Below the pieces are notes generated by a model, which saw only the letters and a list, made by a program, of their open reading frames with translations, searched no databases and was not told the origin of the DNA. Below, piece after piece: positions 59,843 through 64,000 of a DNA stretch of 64,000 nucleotides. The stretch's first letter is position 1, and each line of letters starts with the position of its first letter. This DNA comes from CALCNS01 sp937897315 (lineage in GTDB: Bacteria > Bacillota > JAAYKD01), in contig DAINOJ010000001.1 of the NCBI GenBank assembly GCA_036744005.1, forward strand, positions 315,059 to 379,058, read 5' to 3'. A program made the position numbers and the translations under genes.

Positions 59843-60529
59843 CTATTTTTTCTTTTTGGGAGGTTCCATGACCCCATTTCGAATATCCAAAACAATTCCA
59901 GCCATGTCGGCTTCAACCAACGGTTGCACGGTTCTCAGTAAGGGGCCTTCCCCGCGTTCGAATTTTGCGCGCATCACAATCTCACGTTTAGCCGCTTCTT
60001 CTGCTTTTTCTAGCATTTCCTCAAATCCTTCGGGAGGTAGAACCACCACACCATTGGCATCCCCAAACACCAAATCTCCTGGGTGAACGACCGCTCCACA
60101 ACAGCTAATATCGGTTTGCCACTCGCCGGTAATTCCCCAAACGTTGGTGGTAACCACCGAGATACCGGTACAAAAGACCGGGAAATCCATTTTCTCAATC
60201 CATAAGGAATCGGTAGCCATGCCATCGATGACAATCCCGGCCATACCTAAGGACTTGGCATTACGAGCTACCATTTCACCCACACAAGCATAGACCTCAT
60301 CCCCACAACGATCGATAACAATGACCGAACCCTTGGGAGCGTCCTCTAGTGCTTTATACAAAGCAAACGAGTCTTTGCCCATGAGGCGAACGGTATAAGC
60401 CGGACCAATCATTTTTGAAGTTTTGCAAATCGGTTTCATCTTGGGTCCCATAAAGCTGACACCCAAATAATGTCCATAGGTTGCAGGATCGGTTGTTAAA
60501 AACCGAGCTTTCATCTCTTCATTCCACAT
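59843..60529 (-). CDS. RraA/HMG-aldolase-like protein with altered active site
   Basis: 228 residues. Fold of RraA and 4-hydroxy-4-methyl-2-oxoglutarate aldolase: G-E-M-V-A-R-N-A (84-91), G-I-V-I-D-G-M-A-T-D (98-107), G-D-L-V-F-G-D-A-N-G-V-V-V-L-P (about 150-165). The catalytic pair R-D of the G-A-V-R-D motif is T-D here, so the arginine is lost; the aspartate is kept. The lysine-rich tail P-P-K-K-K-K is unusual. GGGGG precedes the ATG. It shares an operon with the next two hydrolase genes (12 bases apart). Aldolase, decarboxylase or non-enzymatic roles remain open. Confidence 0.85.
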   Translation of the reverse strand: MWNEEMKARFLTTDPATYGHYLGVSFMGPKMKPICKTSKMIGPAYTVRLMGKDSFALYKALEDAPKGSVIVIDRCGDEVYACVGEMVARNAKSLGMAGIVIDGMATDSLWIEKMDFPVFCTGISVVTTNVWGITGEWQTDISCCGAVVHPGDLVFGDANGVVVLPPEGFEEMLEKAEEAAKREIVMRAKFERGEGPLLRTVQPLVEADMAGIVLDIRNGVMEPPKKKK

Positions 60530-60541
60530 TATCTTTTCCCC

Positions 60542-61366
60542 CTATTTCTTGATGGTATCGTAAATGTCGTTGCGGCGGTTCTTCAAAGAAGGAATTCTTC
60601 CGCGAATTTGCTGCACATAATCCAAATCGATTTCCGCCATGGTCACACAAGCCCTTTCATTGGCTTTGCTAATAATCGTTCCCCATGGGTCGACGACTAA
60701 GCTGGCTCCAAAGGAATCGGATGTTCCACGTTTACGCCCAATTTGAGCAGCCGCTACAATATAACATCCGTTTTCAATGGCTCGAGTCTTGAGAATGGTT
60801 TCCCAATGATCTTTACCGGTTGGAGTAGTGAAATTAGAGGGGGTAAAAATCACTTCCGCTCCTTGCAATGCTAAGTATCGATACAATTCGGGGAAGCGTA
60901 TGTCGTAACAAATCGTTAACCCAAAATGCCCTAATTCGGTCTCTACATGCACCATTTCGGTTCCGGGTTTATAGCGAGCCGACTCCATGGTTTGTCGGCC
61001 ATCGGGTAAGGTGATATCAAACATATGAAGCTTACTGTATTTGGCGACGACTTCACCTTGTGGATTGAGCAATACCGTGGTGTTTTTCTTGCGATCGCCG
61101 TCTTCCGATACTTCGGCAATACTGCCACAATGAATCCAAATTCCATGTTCTTTGGCTTTTTGGCTCATCAGAGCGGTGGTTCTGCCATGAGGTATTTCTT
61201 CAGGTGCCTCTTCCCCGTTGTCGATCACATTAAAGACTTCCGGAAAGGTCACTAGTTTTGCCCCTTTTGCCACAGCCTCATCAATAAAGGCACATGCTGA
61301 TTTGAGATTCTCTTCTTTGTTTTCGCGGGTATCCATTTGGACGACCCCAATCATATATTTTCGCAC
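60542..61366 (-). CDS. Carbon-nitrogen hydrolase, Nit1/Nit2-like (omega-amidase type)
   Basis: 274 residues. Catalytic triad E43 (F-P-E-V), K112 (Y-S-K-L-H-M-F-D) and C153 (C-Y-D-I-R-F-P-E-L). The H-M-F-D and R-F-P-E-L motifs are typical of omega-amidase and deaminated-glutathione amidase rather than nitrilase. GTG start, eight bases after GGAGG. It stands between the RraA-like and creatininase-like genes; probably releases ammonia from an amide intermediate. Confidence 0.89.
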   Translation of the reverse strand: MRKYMIGVVQMDTRENKEENLKSACAFIDEAVAKGAKLVTFPEVFNVIDNGEEAPEEIPHGRTTALMSQKAKEHGIWIHCGSIAEVSEDGDRKKNTTVLLNPQGEVVAKYSKLHMFDITLPDGRQTMESARYKPGTEMVHVETELGHFGLTICYDIRFPELYRYLALQGAEVIFTPSNFTTPTGKDHWETILKTRAIENGCYIVAAAQIGRKRGTSDSFGASLVVDPWGTIISKANERACVTMAEIDLDYVQQIRGRIPSLKNRRNDIYDTIKK

Positions 61367-61390
61367 TATATGAACCTCCTTATAACCACT

Positions 61391-62131
61391 TTACTTCGCA
61401 TACCACTTTTCGTTGACAAACTGCACAATACGGCTCACACACTTCTTAACGATCTTCTCGCCTTTCTCCACCGAACCCAAGGTTGCGTCACCCACAGTAG
61501 CATTGGGAGTTTTCAGTTCCATAGGAGTAAAGCGCAGAATATCGGGATAATCGTAGTATTCGGCCGAGGGAGAAACACAAGTGGCCATTTCCATGTTCAC
61601 CAAATCGGGTCGGAAATATAGTAGGACGGAAGTTCCGCATTCACTGGCATGACCATGCGCCATGCGACCTTTGGCTTCAAAAATATCATCCCCGTGAATA
61701 GCAGTAAAGCGCCACCAATCGACTTGCGCCCATTCTATTTGGTTTTCCAGCTGGTATTTACGTGCTACATACGCAATGGGGCTCACATTAGCCGCATGAC
61801 CGCTGATGAATAAGAACTTCTTAAAGCCATAACCCACCAGATTCTTCATAAGCTGGTCAATATACATGATGTAGAATTCTTCGGTGACGGTGATTGTACC
61901 AGGATATGCGAGTAGAGCCGAAGACTCTGCAACATCGAGCATTGGTGCAATAAGGGCACCCGTTTCTTTCGCAATGAGTTCTGAGACACCCATAGCAGCA
62001 AAACCATCGGAACCCATGGGTAGATGTGGACCATAAATCTCAACCGCTCCGGTAGGAATAATTACCATATCGGTCTCGCGGCGACGTTGGTCGAACTCGA
62101 CCCAACTCATCTCTTTTATTTGGTATGTCAT
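61391..62131 (-). CDS. Creatininase-family amidohydrolase
   Basis: 246 residues. Metal-site residues E31, H36 and D42 are in P-T-G-A-V-E-I-Y-G-P-H-L-P-M-G-S-D; S-G-H-A-A-N replaces the family's G-H-G-G-N, and H-A-S-E-C-G-T-S is the final motif. Family members open cyclic amides (creatinine, 3-oxo-lactams) or act in cofactor synthesis. Here the context of a transporter, LysR and other amidohydrolases suggests ring opening of a cyclic amide or lactam; inference. AGGGGTG precedes the ATG. Confidence 0.86.
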   Translation of the reverse strand: MTYQIKEMSWVEFDQRRRETDMVIIPTGAVEIYGPHLPMGSDGFAAMGVSELIAKETGALIAPMLDVAESSALLAYPGTITVTEEFYIMYIDQLMKNLVGYGFKKFLFISGHAANVSPIAYVARKYQLENQIEWAQVDWWRFTAIHGDDIFEAKGRMAHGHASECGTSVLLYFRPDLVNMEMATCVSPSAEYYDYPDILRFTPMELKTPNATVGDATLGSVEKGEKIVKKCVSRIVQFVNEKWYAK

Positions 62132-62304
62132 GCTTTCACCCCTTCAATTGTTTGATTTCAGCTTATATCAATACGACATAGTAAGTCAATAGAAATACTC
62201 TTCTATGAAAATGTCTCATAAACATACTCAATTTCTGTATTATAAACTTTTCCTCGCTCATGTTACACTGAAAAAGAAGTTTAATATATATAGGAGGTAG
62301 TTTT

Positions 62305-62748
62305 ATGTCCATTGCAATTGCTTACATTCCCGAGGGTTATTCCAAAGAGCAGAAACAAATCTTAATTCAGGGCACCAAGAAAGCCTGCATGGAAGGATTT
62401 GGCGTCACTGAAGACCACTCCTTTGTCTCCATTCAGGAAATCAAAGCCGAGAACATGGATGCTCAAACGGCCGGAATGAAGAGTTTATATGTGTACACCA
62501 CATTTGGCAAAACTCCGGAAGGCAAAAACCTACTTTGTAAAGGTTTTGATGATGCTTGCAAAGCGGCTTTTGGTGACGACAAAGGTCGCACGATTGTGAT
62601 TATCAAAGAGCATAGTAACGATAACGCTGGGTCCAATGGCTATCTGCGTCCTTTTGCTCCCGGATATGCTGAATACGTGAAGAAGCAGCAAGAAATGGAA
62701 GCGATTGCGAAGGCTAAAGCCGAAGAGAAGGTCATGATTCATGAGTAA
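62305..62748 (+). CDS. Tautomerase-superfamily-like protein without Pro-1
   Basis: 147 residues formed of two beta-alpha-beta halves: A-Y-I-P-E-G-Y-S-K-E-Q-K-Q-I-L-I-Q-G-T-K-K-A (about 6-27) with S-F-V-S-I-Q-E-I, and a second half L-Y-V-Y-T-T-F-G-K-T-P-E-G-K-N-L-L-C-K-G-F-D (split over 61-82) with T-I-V-I-I-K-E-H. Then a charged tail. The residue after Met is Ser, so the catalytic Pro-1 of tautomerases is missing. The TAGGAGG site fixes the start. Divergent from creatininase gene; overlaps M20 gene by eight bases. Confidence 0.68.
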   Translation: MSIAIAYIPEGYSKEQKQILIQGTKKACMEGFGVTEDHSFVSIQEIKAENMDAQTAGMKSLYVYTTFGKTPEGKNLLCKGFDDACKAAFGDDKGRTIVIIKEHSNDNAGSNGYLRPFAPGYAEYVKKQQEMEAIAKAKAEEKVMIHE

Positions 62749-63940
62749 TCGGTATGTGGAACGAGCAAAAGAGTTGCAGCCCGATATTGTATTGGCCAGG
62801 CGAACGATTCACCAGTATGGTGGTATTGGGTTTCAACTTCAGGAAAGTGCCGCTTTTATAAAAGAGAAATTAAGTGCCTGGGGGATTGGTCACAAAGAGA
62901 TTTGCCCCTGTGGTATTATAGCTGTAATAGGTAAAGGCGAGCCTGTGTTCTTGCTACGCGGAGATTACGATGCCTTGCCCATGGAAGAGAAAACCGGTTT
63001 ATCGTTTGCTGCGACGAATGGAAGTAGTCATTCCTGTGGACATGACTTTCACTCTTCCATGTTGTTGTATGCTGCAAAAATGCTGAAAGAGAACGAAGCT
63101 CAATTGCCGGGAACGGTGAAGTTGATGTTTCAACCTGCCGAAGAAGGTGCTGGTGGCTGCAAAACCATGGTCGAGGCTGGCGTTTTAGAGAACCCAAGGG
63201 TACAAGCAGGCATGGCGATTCATGTAGCCGTGGGAAATGACATGACGGATTCCTGTACGGTGCACTATAGTCGCGGACCGGCGTTTGCCTCTGGTGCCGG
63301 TGTTAGGATCAAGGTAAAGGGAAAAGGTGGACATGGTGCACAACCGCATACCGCCATTGACCCCATTACGGCATCTGCTGCCATTATAACCTCCCTACAG
63401 CATATTATCTCCATGGAAGTTGCCTCGGATGAACGCGCTGTTTTAACCTTTGGCAAAATTTCTGGAGGTACTGCAGCGAATGTTATCACCGATACGGTTG
63501 AATTTGCCGGAACTTGCCGCACTTACACGGATACCATGGCCGAATTCATGCAGAAGCGAGTCACGGAAGTGACGCAACATGTGGCAAACGCCATGCGGGT
63601 GCAAGTGGATATCGATTATCGACAAGGGGGTAAGGCGGTTTACAATGATCCCAAACTCTGTGATGAGATATATCCAATGATTCAAGATGTATGCGGACAA
63701 GACAAAGTTTTACTGGTAGATAGACCTACCTCCTATGGTGGCGAAGACTTCTCAGAGATCACACAAAGGGTGCCAGCATTGGTGCTGAAGCTCGGGGTTG
63801 GATCACCAAAAGAGGGTTATGTCCATCCAATCCATCATCCCAGTGCGATGTTTGACGAGACCGCTCTTGCCTATGGAGCTGCCCTTTACGCAAATATTGC
63901 ACATTCCTGGCTCAAAAACAACAAAGAAGCGGTCAAATGA
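62741..63940 (+). CDS. M20-family amidohydrolase (aminoacyl/indoleacetyl-amino-acid hydrolase type)
   Basis: Cleaves N-acyl amino acids or amides with two metal ions. 399 residues. Metal residues: C99 and H101 (S-C-G-H-D-F-H), E134 and E135 (Q-P-A-E-E-G), plus D75 in L-L-R-G-D-Y-D-A-L-P and H364-type residue in I-H-H-P-S near the C-terminus; the lid domain lies in about 185-300 (G-K-G-G-H-G-A-Q-P-H). The first histidine motif reads H-Q-Y-G-G-I-G-F in place of the usual H-x-x-P-E-L. Coupled to the tautomerase-like gene by eight-base overlap, so the two act together. Confidence 0.9.
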   Translation: MSNRYVERAKELQPDIVLARRTIHQYGGIGFQLQESAAFIKEKLSAWGIGHKEICPCGIIAVIGKGEPVFLLRGDYDALPMEEKTGLSFAATNGSSHSCGHDFHSSMLLYAAKMLKENEAQLPGTVKLMFQPAEEGAGGCKTMVEAGVLENPRVQAGMAIHVAVGNDMTDSCTVHYSRGPAFASGAGVRIKVKGKGGHGAQPHTAIDPITASAAIITSLQHIISMEVASDERAVLTFGKISGGTAANVITDTVEFAGTCRTYTDTMAEFMQKRVTEVTQHVANAMRVQVDIDYRQGGKAVYNDPKLCDEIYPMIQDVCGQDKVLLVDRPTSYGGEDFSEITQRVPALVLKLGVGSPKEGYVHPIHHPSAMFDETALAYGAALYANIAHSWLKNNKEAVK

Positions 63941-63947
63941 CCGCTTC
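63926..63947 (+). terminator. Hairpin overlapping the end of the M20 gene
   Basis: Perfect stem GAAGCGGTCA / TGACCGCTTC with two-base loop; encodes the last residues and stop. No T-run follows. Confidence 0.5.
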
Positions 63948-63956
63948 AGACTGTCA

Positions 63957-63994
63957 AAGAACGCTGTGTCTCGAAACGGAGAAGCAGCGTTCTT
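63957..63994 (+). terminator. Second hairpin at the window end
   Basis: AAGAACGCTG / CAGCGTTCTT with an 18-base loop, followed by CTTGCT. Probably the end of a transcript; orientation cannot be decided. Confidence 0.5.
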
Positions 63995-64000
63995 CTTGCT

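Overview
The window looks like a chromosomal segment of an anaerobic Bacillota (Firmicutes) species, most likely Clostridia-like. The signs are RemA, SepF and DivIVA in the usual Gram-positive division block, the gmk-rpoZ-priA-def block, S-layer homology (SLH) proteins, strong AGGAGG ribosome sites with many TTG and GTG starts, a ferredoxin-type [FeFe] hydrogenase and a sodium-pump decarboxylase beta subunit. There are no rRNA genes, tRNA genes, CRISPR arrays or intact transposases that I can see. Genus cannot be named from this alone.

Layout. 1-15.8 kb is a long minus-strand housekeeping block, read ftsZ, nrdR, a HlyD-like anchor protein, yggS, sepF, yggT, divIVA, a racemase, lspA, a pseudouridine synthase, pyrR, a decarboxylase beta subunit, rqcH, yicC, remA, gmk, rpoZ, priA and def (cut by the window edge). 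Several usual residents are missing (sigE/sigG after ftsZ, ylmH, ileS, coaBC). 15.9-22.0 kb carries an alpha-L-fucosidase, an unrecognised protein, an Ldh-family dehydrogenase, an ECF S-component plus kinase operon behind a structured leader, and pgi. 22.1-27.5 kb is a cell-surface block: two small paralogous secreted SLH-like proteins, an SLH-TPR protein, and an O-antigen-ligase-type polymerase whose C-terminal TPR module is homologous to the tail of the SLH-TPR protein.

27.6-29.7 kb holds a double P-II-like protein with a DUF1538 membrane protein. 29.9-37.7 kb is a peptide-uptake system (ABC transporter, GntR regulator, divergent M24 peptidase) with a shared repeated operator candidate. 37.7-41.2 kb has an [FeFe] hydrogenase, its small thioredoxin-like ferredoxin and a phosphoglucomutase. 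A 100-N scaffold gap at 41313-41412 is flanked by the same 55 bases. 41.5-50.3 kb carries a nucleotidyltransferase-like protein, an RsgI-like secreted protein, a 1236-residue SLH protein ending in 14 propeller-type repeats, a VOC protein, a ZIP transporter, an FAH-family enzyme and a secreted C39-like peptidase.

50.9-63.9 kb is a catabolic region: aminotransferase, nitrilase, a second complete peptide/opine-type ABC transporter, LysR regulator, RraA-like protein, omega-amidase-like hydrolase, creatininase-like amidohydrolase, tautomerase-like protein and M20 amidohydrolase. The grouping suggests uptake and hydrolysis of an amide- or nitrile-containing compound, but its substrate cannot be read from the sequence. 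A family of near-perfect palindromes with a GGGGAC/GTCCCC core brackets the nitrilase and recurs at 43.2 kb.
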